Shown: positions 25,095-34,551 of the stretch, piece after piece
Layout of the letters: every line of letters begins with the position of its first letter
How positions within the stretch are numbered: the first letter of the stretch is position 1
Assembly (NCBI RefSeq): GCF_048087625.1
Contig: NZ_CP159805.1
Coordinates: 1,674,001-1,738,000, forward strand
From: Pseudothioglobus sp905182815
GTDB lineage: Bacteria; Pseudomonadota; Gammaproteobacteria; PS1; Pseudothioglobaceae
DNA: 64,000 nt
Reading direction: 5' to 3'
Made by a program: the position numbers and the translations under genes
Notes under the pieces: model-generated
The model's input: only the letters and a program-made list of their open reading frames with translations
Databases searched by the model: none
What the model was told of the DNA's origin: nothing

Positions 25095-26564
25095 ATGGAG
25101 CACTTTAAACACTACATTAATGGTAAGTTTAGTTCTGGATCAGAGCGCTTTGAGACTCTTAATCCTGCAAATGGTATGCCATGGGCAACCTTTCCATCTG
25201 CAACAGAAGATGAGTCTAACTTTGCTATAGAGTCTGCACATAAAGCACTCTATGATAATGCCTGGTCAAATCTTACCCCCACTCAAAGAGGGAAGTTAAT
25301 TCATAGGCTTGGTGATTTAATCTCTGAACATGCTAGCGAATTAGGTGATCTCGAGACTAGGGATAGTGGAAAATTAGCGGTTGAAACTCGCGCTCAATCC
25401 AGCTATGTTTCTGACTATTACTATTACTATGCGGGCCTAGCAGACAAAATACAGGGAGAAGTTCTTCCTATTGACAAACCTGATATGCGTGTTTTTACAA
25501 CCCGTGAACCTATTGGGGTTGTTGTTGCTATTGTTCCTTGGAATGCTCAACTTTTCCTTTCAGCAACGAAAATAGCTCCTGCTTTAGCTGCTGGAAATAC
25601 ACTAGTAGTAAAAGCGTCGGAGCAGGCCCCAGCTGCATTATTTAAATTTGCTGAATTGGTTGAAAAAAGTGGCTTTCCTCCTGGAGTTATAAATATCATA
25701 ACTGGCTTTGCAGAGCCCTGTGGGCGTGTATTAACTACGCATCCAAAAGTTGCGAGAATTGCTTTTACTGGAGGCACTGAAGTTGCGAGACATATTGTTA
25801 GGAATAGTGCTGAAAACTTTGCTCATGTAAGTCTTGAACTTGGTGGTAAATCACCCATGCTAATATTTGAAGACTGCAATATTGATGGGGCAGTAAATGG
25901 CATTATTGCAGGAAACTTTGGAGCTTCTGGGCAAAGCTGTGTTGCTGGCTCGCGCGTTTTTATTCAAAGATCAATACACTCTAAAATAGTTGACAAGATT
26001 AAAGAGCGCGCAAAAAATATTATAGTTGGTGACCCCTTAGATAGTGATACACAGGTTGGTCCTCTTGCCACAAAACATCAGGTCGAAAGAGCGCTAAGCG
26101 TTGTTAAACAGTCTATTAAGCAAGGAGCTAGCCTTATTTTTGGAGGGAACAAGCCAAGTCATAAAAAAGAAGGATGGTACTTTGAGCCTACTCTACTTGA
26201 TTGTCCTAATCAGGAATTTGATTGCGTTAAAACAGAACTATTTGCACCAGTAATAAGTGTCATTGCATTTGACACTGAGGAAGAAGCCATAAGGATGGCA
26301 AATGACTCTGCTTATGGTCTTGGTGCAGGAGTATTTACTGAAAACCTAGCAAGAGCTCATCGCGTTAGTGAAAAAATACAGTCTGGGATTGTTTGGATTA
26401 ATACTTATCGAGCAATATCACCTATTGCTCCTTTTGGTGGAGTGAAGCAAAGTGGTGGTAGCAGAGAGGCTGGTATAGATGCTATTCATGAATACACTAG
26501 AACTAAAACAACCTGGATTAATACCTCTTCTGAACCAATGAGCAATCCTTTTATAATGAGATAA
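25095..26564 (+). CDS. Aldehyde dehydrogenase
   Basis: The 489-residue NAD(P)-dependent aldehyde dehydrogenase is full length. It has the cofactor-site motif VPWNAQLFLSATKIAPALA, the glycine motif FTGGTEVAR, the catalytic Glu in LELGGKSP and the catalytic Cys in GQSCVAGS. The family covers semialdehyde and betaine/hydroxy-aldehyde oxidisers, so the substrate cannot be assigned. In context it should oxidise the aldehyde formed after the monooxygenase step. A good ribosome binding site (AGAGGAAGGG) precedes the ATG, and the gap from the monooxygenase gene is 12 bases. Confidence 0.94.
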   Translation: MEHFKHYINGKFSSGSERFETLNPANGMPWATFPSATEDESNFAIESAHKALYDNAWSNLTPTQRGKLIHRLGDLISEHASELGDLETRDSGKLAVETRAQSSYVSDYYYYYAGLADKIQGEVLPIDKPDMRVFTTREPIGVVVAIVPWNAQLFLSATKIAPALAAGNTLVVKASEQAPAALFKFAELVEKSGFPPGVINIITGFAEPCGRVLTTHPKVARIAFTGGTEVARHIVRNSAENFAHVSLELGGKSPMLIFEDCNIDGAVNGIIAGNFGASGQSCVAGSRVFIQRSIHSKIVDKIKERAKNIIVGDPLDSDTQVGPLATKHQVERALSVVKQSIKQGASLIFGGNKPSHKKEGWYFEPTLLDCPNQEFDCVKTELFAPVISVIAFDTEEEAIRMANDSAYGLGAGVFTENLARAHRVSEKIQSGIVWINTYRAISPIAPFGGVKQSGGSREAGIDAIHEYTRTKTTWINTSSEPMSNPFIMR

Positions 26565-26594
26565 ATAATCTTTAAAAAATTAACGGAGTAAATA

Positions 26595-26975
26595 ATGGAC
26601 AAAGAATTATTCGAACTAGGCTTATCAAAGAGAAAAGCAACCCTTGGAAGTGACTATGTAGAAAAAAACCTAGAGGCCGCTGATGATTTTAACGAAGACT
26701 TTCAAAAACAAATGACTGAGTGGTGCTGGGGCTTTGGATGGGGTGATGACACCATTAATGAAAAAACTAGGTCTATGATGAATCTAACAATGATTGCTGC
26801 CCTTGGAAAAATGGATGAATGGGAAATCCACCTCAAAGGAGCTTTAACGAATGGAGTAAGTAAGGATGAGATTAAATCAATACTCCATGTTATTGCAATC
26901 TATTGCGGAGTTCCTCAAGGAGTTGAGTGTTTTAAAATTGCAAGAAAAGTTTTAGAGGATGCTGGTGAGCTTTAA
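26595..26975 (+). CDS. Carboxymuconolactone decarboxylase family protein, PcaC-like
   Basis: The 126-residue protein matches the CMD family, notably the single-domain PcaC form. The start LFELGLSKRKATLG parallels PcaC, and the core has KTRSMMNLTMIAAL, the HLKGALTNGVSKDEIK segment and IYCGVPQGVECF. The redox CxxC of AhpD-type members is absent, which favours a decarboxylase or isomerase-like role over a peroxidase one. PcaC decarboxylates 4-carboxymuconolactone in protocatechuate catabolism, but the rest of that pathway is not here, so a related ring-derived acid is likely the substrate. It is last in the operon, 30 bases after the aldehyde dehydrogenase gene. Confidence 0.88.
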   Translation: MDKELFELGLSKRKATLGSDYVEKNLEAADDFNEDFQKQMTEWCWGFGWGDDTINEKTRSMMNLTMIAALGKMDEWEIHLKGALTNGVSKDEIKSILHVIAIYCGVPQGVECFKIARKVLEDAGEL

Positions 26976-27006
26976 ATAAACTTATTAATGTATTACTTTA
27001 GAATCT

Positions 27007-27897
27007 TTATTTTTTTGAGCTAGCTATTGCGACTGCAAATACTATTAATAAAAACCCAATTATTGAGATAAAGTTCATAGTTTCATCAAATAAATACCAA
27101 GCTTGGATAGCAACAAGAGCTGGAACTAGATAAAAATAACTACCAACTCTTGCTAAAGCATCTTGCTTTATCATTGTCATTAATAATAGAACTGCACCGA
27201 TTGATAGGCCAAAGACCTGCCAAGCTAGGGTAATCATGAATGCATTAGTCCAATGAATATCACCAGTCTCAAAACAAAGGGACATAATAATGCATAGTAT
27301 AAAAGCTCCAAGGTATTGAATCAAAGTTCCACTAATTAAATCCATATCACTACAAAATCGCTTTTGATAAATAGTCCCTAGAGAGATGCCAACTAGCGAC
27401 CCAAAGACAGCTAAAACTGCCAGAAAAGAAAAACCAGTAAAAAATCCCTCAATAGCTAAATCAAACTTTTCAAATAAAACCAAATATAGCCCTAAAAACC
27501 CTATTATTAAACCTATCCATTGTTTTCTTATAATCCTCTCATGGAGAATTATTCCTGCAATAAAGGCCATTCCTAGTGGCTGAAGTCCAATAATCATAGC
27601 CGTAAGTCCAATAGGTATTTCCCACTTAATAGCTTGAAAAACACCACCAAGATAAACTCCATGAATTAATAAACCTGTTACCATCAAGTGAATAAATGCC
27701 ATGCCAGAACTTGGCCAAATGCTTTTCTTAACTTGCATAATTATAAATAGCACTATTAATGTAAGGCCATTACGGTAAGACAACAAAGTAAAAGGTTCTG
27801 CATATGGAAGGCCATATTTTGCAGCCACAAAGCCTGTACTCCATATCAAAACAAATAGCCATGGAATCAAACGGGGACTTAAAGTAAGATTTTTCAT
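27007..27897 (-). CDS. EamA/DMT family transporter
   Basis: A protein of 296 residues with about ten membrane helices in two EamA repeats. The first repeat has LFVLIWSTGFVAAKYGLPYAEPFTLLSYRNG, given here only as a description of residues 11-41, and the second starts near residue 150. Such drug/metabolite transporters move amino acids, metabolites or organic compounds. The ATG at 27897 is preferred over the upstream one at 27909, which would add MVFF. It converges on the catabolic operon, ending 31 bases from it, so a link to substrate or product transport is possible but unproven. Confidence 0.88.
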   Translation of the reverse strand: MKNLTLSPRLIPWLFVLIWSTGFVAAKYGLPYAEPFTLLSYRNGLTLIVLFIIMQVKKSIWPSSGMAFIHLMVTGLLIHGVYLGGVFQAIKWEIPIGLTAMIIGLQPLGMAFIAGIILHERIIRKQWIGLIIGFLGLYLVLFEKFDLAIEGFFTGFSFLAVLAVFGSLVGISLGTIYQKRFCSDMDLISGTLIQYLGAFILCIIMSLCFETGDIHWTNAFMITLAWQVFGLSIGAVLLLMTMIKQDALARVGSYFYLVPALVAIQAWYLFDETMNFISIIGFLLIVFAVAIASSKK

Positions 27898-28116
27898 AAA
27901 AAACACCAAAAATTCATTTACTTAATAAATCACTAATTAAAATAACTTAAATAATTAATCAAGAATCGATTTTAAACAAAATAGCTCTATGGCAAACAAG
28001 AAACGTCACTCGAGCAAAACTTTGATTAGACTATAATATATACTGTAATTCTTTCAGAAACCCGTCAGATTTTGACTATTTCTTTTGAATAAAGTTACCC
28101 AATTTTAAATAATTTT

Positions 28117-29958
28117 ATGAAGCAATTTTTTTCTATCATTCTGCTTTTGATCCTTGTCCCTCTCTCAACAAGCTGGGCTGAAATCCTTTCAGTTGATAAA
28201 GAACCTACTCTAAGTGAAAGCAATCAATCATCAATTTTATTGCAGTCTGAAAATAATCTCGGTTTTGAAAAAAGCCCAGTAAAAGTTAACGAGGCTTTCA
28301 AGTTAAGCGCTATTTCGGTTGATGAAAATACAATCGCTGTGAGATGGATTGTTAAAGAAAACTATTATCTCTATAAAGATAAAATTTCTTTTTCAGTCAA
28401 AGGGGCAACAATTGAAGATGCCCTGTTTCCAAAGGCAAAGTTAAAAGTTGATGAGTTTTTTGGTGAGGTCAATATTTACAATTCATCCGTGGAGGTTATT
28501 CTTTCACTTACCGACATTGTTAGCAACAAAGTTATATTAACAGTAGAACACCAAGGCTGCTGGGAGGGTGGAGTTTGTTATCCCCCTCAGAGCGATACCA
28601 TTCAAGTTGATTTTAATGGAACTCAAGCATTTTCTTCTCAAGATAATAGTCAAATAACAAAGTCAGAAAAAAGTGCCAATGAAAAGTTTCAACAAGGCGG
28701 TTTAACTTTATTAATTGCAGCGTTTTTGGCTGGGTTGGCTCTTTCTTGGACGCCTTGTGTATACCCAATGGTCCCAATACTGTCTGGAATTATTATTGGA
28801 CAAAAGAAAGCTCCAAGCACTCCAAGAGCTATCTTGATGTCGGTTGTCTTCGTTTTTTCAATGTCTCTCGCTTATGCTTTGATTGGAGCGACAGCAGGCT
28901 ACTTTGGAGCTGGCATAAATATTCAGGCGATAATGCAAACTCCCTGGGTCTTAATTGTTTTCAGTTTAATCTTTCTATTCTTAGCATTTTCAATGTTTGG
29001 ATACTATGACATTCAACTACCCTCTAAATTGCAGGTCAAGATTACAAACCTAAGTAACAGGCAAACGAGTGGGGATTTCATTGGTGTTAGCATCATGGGG
29101 TTCCTTTCTGCCCTAATTGTTGGTCCATGTGTTACGCCATTCCTTGCAACTGCTTTAAGTTATGTTATTGCTGGAGGAAGTGCTGCTAAAGGCGCTGCTA
29201 GTCTTTTTGCAATGGGACTGGGAATGGGCATCCCTTTAATAATAATTTGTGGCTGGGGTGTCAATGCACTGCCAAAAGCTGGACTATGGATGGAAAACGT
29301 CAAGAAAATTTTTGGTCTTTCAATGATTGCTGTTTCTCTGTATTTACTGGATCGAATTCTGAGTCCACTTTTATCTCTAATTCTATGGTCACTCCTATTC
29401 ACTCTAGGGCCAATTATGCTTGGTGTTTTTAACAAAATCACTAAACCTATTAGCTTCTGGAGTTTACTATTTAAAGCAACATGTTTGATTTTCTTAGCTT
29501 ATGGCGTCTTGCTATGGCTATTGGTGGCAAAAGGTGGTGGTGATATTCAGCAACCTCTTGACTCAATCATTTATGGGGACAGCATAGATTCATCAAATAG
29601 TGTCGACTTTCAGGTAATTACAGATGAAGATGAATTTAATAAATTATTAGCTATAACTACAAAGAATAACAGCCTACTGGTCATTAAGTTTTATGCAGAA
29701 TGGTGTATTTCTTGCAACAAGCTAGAGAGGGTTGTATTCTCAAACAGACAAGTCAATGAGGCTCTTGCAGATTCTCTTAAACACACATTAGACGTTACTG
29801 AGAATAATCGCTTTAACCAGTCGATACTTGCAAGATTCTCACTTGTTGGACCACCCGCCATATTATTTTTTAAAAATGGCATCGAGCTTAGAGACCAAAG
29901 AATTATTGGTGAATTTAGCGCTAAAGAGTTTGTAGCCCACATAAATAATCTGCAATAA
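28117..29958 (+). CDS. dsbD: Thiol:disulfide interchange protein DsbD
   Basis: DsbD carries electrons from cytoplasmic thioredoxin to periplasmic partners such as DsbC and cytochrome c maturation proteins. The 613-residue protein has a signal peptide (to about residue 21) and a periplasmic alpha domain with its cysteines in GCWEGGVCYPP (about 148-158). An eight-helix membrane domain with cysteines in SWTPCVYPM and VGPCVTPF follows, then a C-terminal thioredoxin-like gamma domain with WCISCNKLE. All three redox pairs are present. It is divergent from the EamA gene; a TATAAT at about 28033 may be its -10. It appears to be a single-gene unit. Confidence 0.96.
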   Translation: MKQFFSIILLLILVPLSTSWAEILSVDKEPTLSESNQSSILLQSENNLGFEKSPVKVNEAFKLSAISVDENTIAVRWIVKENYYLYKDKISFSVKGATIEDALFPKAKLKVDEFFGEVNIYNSSVEVILSLTDIVSNKVILTVEHQGCWEGGVCYPPQSDTIQVDFNGTQAFSSQDNSQITKSEKSANEKFQQGGLTLLIAAFLAGLALSWTPCVYPMVPILSGIIIGQKKAPSTPRAILMSVVFVFSMSLAYALIGATAGYFGAGINIQAIMQTPWVLIVFSLIFLFLAFSMFGYYDIQLPSKLQVKITNLSNRQTSGDFIGVSIMGFLSALIVGPCVTPFLATALSYVIAGGSAAKGAASLFAMGLGMGIPLIIICGWGVNALPKAGLWMENVKKIFGLSMIAVSLYLLDRILSPLLSLILWSLLFTLGPIMLGVFNKITKPISFWSLLFKATCLIFLAYGVLLWLLVAKGGGDIQQPLDSIIYGDSIDSSNSVDFQVITDEDEFNKLLAITTKNNSLLVIKFYAEWCISCNKLERVVFSNRQVNEALADSLKHTLDVTENNRFNQSILARFSLVGPPAILFFKNGIELRDQRIIGEFSAKEFVAHINNLQ

Positions 29959-30014
29959 ATATTTATTAATTTCCTCTAAAAGCTTCGAATTGTAGCTATA
30001 TTTGATTAAATAGA

Positions 30015-30023
30015 TGTTAAAAT
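30015..30023 (+). promoter_or_regulatory. Candidate extended -10 promoter upstream of accB
   Basis: TGTTAAAAT is an extended -10 with one mismatch and resembles the one before rpmH. It would give a leader of about 160 bases before accB. Long accB leaders are known to be regulatory in some bacteria; I see no defined motif in this one. Confidence 0.35.
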
Positions 30024-30187
30024 ACTTCTTAGTTACTTACAGTTAAAATCTAGTCTTAAAGGCTTATTTATTATTATTTTTAAGCCAAAACATGAACTTG
30101 CAATCATTGCCTGCCTTAATGGCCGCAATGTGAATTTGTATTTAGATTCAAAAAACTAGTTGCAAAGAATAATAAAGGGGAACGTAA

Positions 30188-30631
30188 ATGGATATTCGAA
30201 AAGTTAAAAAGCTAATGGAGCTTCTAGAGGAATCTGGAATGTCAGAAATTGAAATTAAAGAAGGTGAAGAGTCAGTAAAAATTTCTAGATATGGAAATTC
30301 GCCTGCACCAAGTCACTCTTTTGTTCAACAACAAGCGCCTACTTCATTGCCTCCAGTGGTTGCGGCTCCAGCAATTGCAGATGAGCCCTCAACTGTTGGT
30401 CAGTCTTTAACATCTCCCATGGTAGGAACTTACTATTCAGCCCCATCTCCAACTGCAAAGCCTTTTGTTACAATTGGTCAGCACGTAAAACAGGGCGACA
30501 CCATTGGTATTGTTGAGGCCATGAAGATAATGAACCAAATTGAAGCTGAGAAGTCTGGAACAGTCCTTCAAATTCTTGTTAAAGATGGTGAAGCTGTAGA
30601 ATTTGGACAACCGCTAATCATAGTCGAATGA
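30188..30631 (+). CDS. accB: Biotin carboxyl carrier protein of acetyl-CoA carboxylase
   Basis: AccB carries biotin between the biotin carboxylase and carboxyltransferase parts of acetyl-CoA carboxylase, the first step in fatty acid synthesis. The 147-residue protein has an N-terminal domain (MDIRKVKKLMELLEESGMSE, 20 residues), a Pro/Ala-rich linker (about 45-75) and the biotinyl domain with VEAMKIMNQ, where K113 is the biotinylated lysine. The ribosome binding site AAAGGGG lies just before the ATG. It overlaps accC by four bases (ATGA). Confidence 0.97.
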   Translation: MDIRKVKKLMELLEESGMSEIEIKEGEESVKISRYGNSPAPSHSFVQQQAPTSLPPVVAAPAIADEPSTVGQSLTSPMVGTYYSAPSPTAKPFVTIGQHVKQGDTIGIVEAMKIMNQIEAEKSGTVLQILVKDGEAVEFGQPLIIVE

Positions 30632-31980
30632 GCTCAATAAAAAAAGTTTTAATTGCTAACCGGGGTGAAATTGCACTTCGAATTCTTAGGGCTTGCAAAG
30701 AACTTGGAATCCAAACTGTAGCAGTATATTCAACAGCAGATAAAGACTTAAAGCACGTTCGTTTAGCTGATGAAGCCGTTTGTATTGGGCCACATCCATC
30801 TATCAAAAGCTATTTAAATATTCCAGCTATTATAAGTGCGGCTGAGGTCACACACTCTGATGCAATACATCCAGGATATGGATTTCTTTCTGAAAGCGCC
30901 GATTTTGCCGATCAAGTTGAGCAAAGTGGCTTTATCTTTATTGGTCCACACGCAGAAAATATAAGGGTTATGGGGGACAAGGTAGCTGCCATTGAGGCAA
31001 TGCAAAGCTCTGGCGTACCTTGTGTTCCAGGATCAAATGGAGCATTAGATGACAACGAACAAAGAAGCATTAAAATTGCCAGAGAAATTGGCTTACCAAT
31101 AATTATTAAAGCTTCTGGTGGTGGTGGTGGCCGAGGAATGCGAGTTGTTGACTCTGAAGATGACTTAGCTGACTCAATAAGGCTCACTCAATCTGAGGCG
31201 TTAAGCTTTTTTGGTAATGGTGAAGTTTATATGGAAAAATTCTTAACGACCCCTCGCCATGTTGAGATTCAAATTCTAGCGGACCAGCATGGAAACGCAG
31301 TACATCTTGGTGAAAGAGACTGCTCAATGCAAAGGCGTCATCAAAAAGTTGTAGAAGAGGCTCCTGCACCAGGAATCTCTCCAAAATTACGAAATAAAAT
31401 TGGCAATATTTGTGCTGAAGCTTGTAAAAAAATTAACTATCGTGGAGCTGGGACCTTTGAATTTCTTTTCGATAATGATGAGTTTTACTTTATTGAAATG
31501 AACACTAGAGTTCAGGTTGAGCATCCAGTAACTGAAATGATCACTGGTGTTGATATTGTCCGTGAACAAATCTTAATTGCGGGTGGTGATAAGTTATCAA
31601 TAACTCAAGATCAAGTTGAAATTAAAGGTCATGCTATTGAATGTAGAATTAATGCTGAAGATCCTGAAACTTTTATGCCTTCACCAGGAAAAATTACACA
31701 GTACCATGCTGCTGGCGGTCTTGGAGTTAGAATAGACTCTCACATTTATAATGGCTATAATGTCCCGCCATACTATGACTCTATGATTGGAAAAGTGATT
31801 ACTTTTGGCGACAATCGAAATAATGCAATTATTAAGATGCAAAATGCTCTTGATGAAATGGTTATTGATGGAATAAAAACAAATATTCCACTTCAAAGAA
31901 AAATTATGACCGATAAAGTGTTTAGGAAAGGTGGTATGAATATTCACTATCTAGAAAAGATGCTTGGGGATGAAGAATAA
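30628..31980 (+). CDS. accC: Acetyl-CoA carboxylase, biotin carboxylase subunit
   Basis: AccC carboxylates the biotin of AccB using ATP and bicarbonate. The 450-residue ATP-grasp enzyme starts with KKVLIANRGEIALRILRAC. It has the flexible glycine loop KASGGGGGRGMRVV (about residues 157-170), the metal-binding EMNTRVQVEHPVTE segment, and the LGERDCSMQRRHQKVVEEAP motif. It is coupled to accB (ATGA) and shares one base with the argC start (TAATG). Confidence 0.98.
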   Translation: MSSIKKVLIANRGEIALRILRACKELGIQTVAVYSTADKDLKHVRLADEAVCIGPHPSIKSYLNIPAIISAAEVTHSDAIHPGYGFLSESADFADQVEQSGFIFIGPHAENIRVMGDKVAAIEAMQSSGVPCVPGSNGALDDNEQRSIKIAREIGLPIIIKASGGGGGRGMRVVDSEDDLADSIRLTQSEALSFFGNGEVYMEKFLTTPRHVEIQILADQHGNAVHLGERDCSMQRRHQKVVEEAPAPGISPKLRNKIGNICAEACKKINYRGAGTFEFLFDNDEFYFIEMNTRVQVEHPVTEMITGVDIVREQILIAGGDKLSITQDQVEIKGHAIECRINAEDPETFMPSPGKITQYHAAGGLGVRIDSHIYNGYNVPPYYDSMIGKVITFGDNRNNAIIKMQNALDEMVIDGIKTNIPLQRKIMTDKVFRKGGMNIHYLEKMLGDEE

Positions 31981-33014
31981 TGAAAATTAAAGTTGGAATA
32001 ATTGGTGGTTCAGGATATACCGGTATTGAACTATTGCGTATCATCCATCAACATCCACTTGCAGAAGTTACCTCGATTACATCAAGGGCTCTTCAAGGTA
32101 AAAAAATATCAGACGTTTTCCCCAACATGCATGGTCTCTCAGAGTTGGTATATTCACTTCCCGATGATAAAGCTTTATTTGAATGTGATATTGTTTTCTT
32201 TGCAACGCCTCATGGGGTTGCCATGGATAATGCTGAATCTTTTCTTGAAAAAGGCGTCAAAGTTGTTGATTTGGGTGCTGACTTTAGGATTAATGATGCT
32301 GACTTATGGTCAGATTGGTACAAAATGGAACACTCACAGCCTTCACTTCTTGAGGAGGCAGTATATGGTCAGCCTGAAATTAGACGAGATGCTATAAAAA
32401 ATGCACGACTAGTTGCAAATCCTGGATGTTACCCAACAGCCGTTCTTCTGGCCTTAAAGCCTCTTCTTGAGAGTGGCTTAATTGATATCTCAAACATAAT
32501 TGCAGACTGCAAATCTGGAGCTAGCGGAGCAGGAAGAATTGCCAACCAAGCAACTCTTCTTTGTGAGATAACTGAAAGCTTTAAGCCATATGCAGTAGGT
32601 GGCCACAGACACTTTCCTGAAATAAAGCAAGAGCTAGAACTTATTGCTGGGAAACCAATTGGATTAACTTTTGTTCCCCACTTGCTTCCTATGATTCGAG
32701 GCATTGAGGCTACGATTTATGTTGACCTTGTTGATTCATCTGTCAATGTTAGGCCTTATTTCGAAAATGCCTACAAAAACGAAGAATTTGTTAAAATACT
32801 CCCTGAAGGTACTTATCCTGAAACGCGTTCAGTTAAATCATCGAACTATTGCCAGATTTCAATTCAGTATATTGAACACAGCAATAAACTAGTAATTATG
32901 TCGGTTATTGACAACTTAGTTAAGGGTGCTGCGGGACAAGCAATCCAAAATATGAACTTAATGTTTGGGCTTGCAGAAAAGGAAGGCCTTACACAGATTG
33001 GTTTACTACCTTAA
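31980..33014 (+). CDS. argC: N-acetyl-gamma-glutamyl-phosphate reductase
   Basis: ArgC reduces N-acetylglutamyl phosphate to the semialdehyde with NADPH in arginine synthesis. The 344-residue protein has the nucleotide-binding start VGIIGGSGYTGIELLRII and the active-site cysteine in VANPGCYPTAVLLAL. It also has the GHRHFPEIKQEL and FVPHLLPMIRGIEATIY motifs, and ends with DNLVKGAAGQAIQNMN. The start ATG overlaps the accC TAA by one base, so it is part of an accB-accC-argC unit. Confidence 0.97.
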   Translation: MKIKVGIIGGSGYTGIELLRIIHQHPLAEVTSITSRALQGKKISDVFPNMHGLSELVYSLPDDKALFECDIVFFATPHGVAMDNAESFLEKGVKVVDLGADFRINDADLWSDWYKMEHSQPSLLEEAVYGQPEIRRDAIKNARLVANPGCYPTAVLLALKPLLESGLIDISNIIADCKSGASGAGRIANQATLLCEITESFKPYAVGGHRHFPEIKQELELIAGKPIGLTFVPHLLPMIRGIEATIYVDLVDSSVNVRPYFENAYKNEEFVKILPEGTYPETRSVKSSNYCQISIQYIEHSNKLVIMSVIDNLVKGAAGQAIQNMNLMFGLAEKEGLTQIGLLP

Positions 33015-33048
33015 AAGTAGTCTATATATAATAATTTGGAGATGCCCT

Positions 33049-33402
33049 ATGGTTGCCGCTGAAATTCAAGATGAAGCTGATATAGTTTTTAGCGATAGTG
33101 CTGCAAGCAGGGTGGCGCAACTCATCAAGGAAGAAAAAAACCCAGCTTTAAGGCTTAGAGTTTATATTACTGGTGGAGGATGTTCAGGCTTCTCCTACGG
33201 CTTTGCTTTTGATGAAAACCTTAAAGAAGGTGATAGTGGTGTTAATAAGCAGGGCGTTGAGTTAGTTATCGACCCAATGAGTTATCAGTATCTAATGGGT
33301 TCAACAGTAGACTATCTTGAGGATCTCCAAGGAGCAAGATTTATTGTAAGTAACCCTAATGCCAAAACCACGTGTGGTTGTGGCTCTTCTTTTTCAATTT
33401 AA
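33049..33402 (+). CDS. erpA: Iron-sulfur cluster insertion protein ErpA
   Basis: ErpA is an A-type carrier that hands Fe-S clusters to apo-proteins such as IspG/IspH and respiratory enzymes. The 117-residue product has the three conserved cysteines: one in TGGGCSGFSYGF and two in the C-terminal CGCGSSF. The ATG at 33049, with GGAG eight to eleven bases upstream, gives the family length; an in-frame start at 32965 would lie inside argC. The FAFDE motif points to ErpA/IscA rather than SufA, and context as a stand-alone gene favours ErpA. Confidence 0.9.
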   Translation: MVAAEIQDEADIVFSDSAASRVAQLIKEEKNPALRLRVYITGGGCSGFSYGFAFDENLKEGDSGVNKQGVELVIDPMSYQYLMGSTVDYLEDLQGARFIVSNPNAKTTCGCGSSFSI

Positions 33403-33412
33403 TAACAATATT

Positions 33413-34549
33413 ATGACCGAATATATTCCAGGCCTAGCAGGCGTTCCAGCAACTAAATCAGCAATTTCTTCAATCGATGGAGAAAAAGGAATACTCGCTT
33501 ATAGAGGCTACTCCATTCAAGATCTCGTCGAGCACTCCTCATTTGAAGAAACTGCTTTGTTGTTAATGAATGGTGAATTGCCTTCACCTAAAGAGCTGTC
33601 AACCTTTAAAAATATTTTACAAAAAAGAAATGAAGTAAAACGAAAAATCCGCCATTTACTTTGGTCGCTTCCACCAACTGGCCACTCAATGGATGTGCTT
33701 CAAACTGCAATGGCTGCAATGGCTACTTTTTACCCAGATGCTGGCGCATCAGAGCCAGACTCGGCCTATACGCAAAATGCGCTTATTAAAATAATCTCAA
33801 ACATGAGCACTCTGGTCGCAATGTGGACTCGCATTAGTAGAGGATATGATCCAATTCCTCCAAGCAACAAGATGTCTTATGCTGAAAATTTTATGTACAT
33901 GTGTTTTGGAGAGGAATCTGACCCAGAAATTGTTAACCTTTTAGATGCCTCCTTAATTTTACATGCCGAGCATACAATCAACGCCTCCACTTTTTCTACC
34001 ATGGTGACAGCATCTACTCTTGCTAATCCTTTTTCTTCAATTGCATCAGGAGTTGGAACACTTGCAGGACCTTTGCATGGCAACGCAAATGAAAATGTGC
34101 TTCTTATGCTTGATGAAATTGGTTCTGCAAAAAATGCCCGCCCTTGGATTGAAAATAGACTCAAAAACAAACAAGTTATCTGGGGAATGGGTCATCGTGA
34201 GTATAAAACCAAAGATCCTAGAGCCACAATTCTTGAAAAAATGATTAAAACTTATATTAAGAAAAATGGCCTCAACTTATCTAACCGATTCGAAACAGCG
34301 CTTGAAGTTGAAAGCATCTGTGAGGAGTTATTGTCTCAAAAAGGTGTCTATCCCAACGTTGACTTTTATTCTGGCATCCTTTACTCAGAAATATTTAGCT
34401 TTACCAAAGAACACTTTACTCCTATTTTTGCCATGGCTCGTTCAGCTGGATGGGTAGCTCATTGGCACGAGCAGGTTAGTCACAATAGAATCTTTAGGCC
34501 AACACAGATATATACTGGTGCTGACTTTAGGGACTATCCCTCTAGTTAA
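33413..34549 (+). CDS. gltA: Citrate synthase
   Basis: Citrate synthase condenses oxaloacetate with acetyl-CoA at the entry of the TCA cycle. The protein of 378 residues begins MTEYIPGLAGVPATKSAIS, the start pattern of the shorter citrate/methylcitrate synthases. It has catalytic histidines in GPLHGNANE and MGHREYK, and the catalytic Asp in NVDFYSG. It ends with a FRPTQIYTG segment. No prp genes are nearby, so citrate rather than 2-methylcitrate synthesis is assumed. An earlier in-frame start at 33359 overlaps erpA and lacks family support. Confidence 0.9.
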   Translation: MTEYIPGLAGVPATKSAISSIDGEKGILAYRGYSIQDLVEHSSFEETALLLMNGELPSPKELSTFKNILQKRNEVKRKIRHLLWSLPPTGHSMDVLQTAMAAMATFYPDAGASEPDSAYTQNALIKIISNMSTLVAMWTRISRGYDPIPPSNKMSYAENFMYMCFGEESDPEIVNLLDASLILHAEHTINASTFSTMVTASTLANPFSSIASGVGTLAGPLHGNANENVLLMLDEIGSAKNARPWIENRLKNKQVIWGMGHREYKTKDPRATILEKMIKTYIKKNGLNLSNRFETALEVESICEELLSQKGVYPNVDFYSGILYSEIFSFTKEHFTPIFAMARSAGWVAHWHEQVSHNRIFRPTQIYTGADFRDYPSS

Positions 34550-34551
34550 TA

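Noticed and set aside
30091..30132. Short leader peptide upstream of accB
   Set aside because: A 13-codon frame starting at an ATG is present, but it has no ribosome binding site and no amino-acid bias suggesting attenuation.
33359..33412. Upstream start for citrate synthase inside erpA
   Set aside because: Extra residues do not match the family, while MTEYIPGL at 33413 is the typical start.
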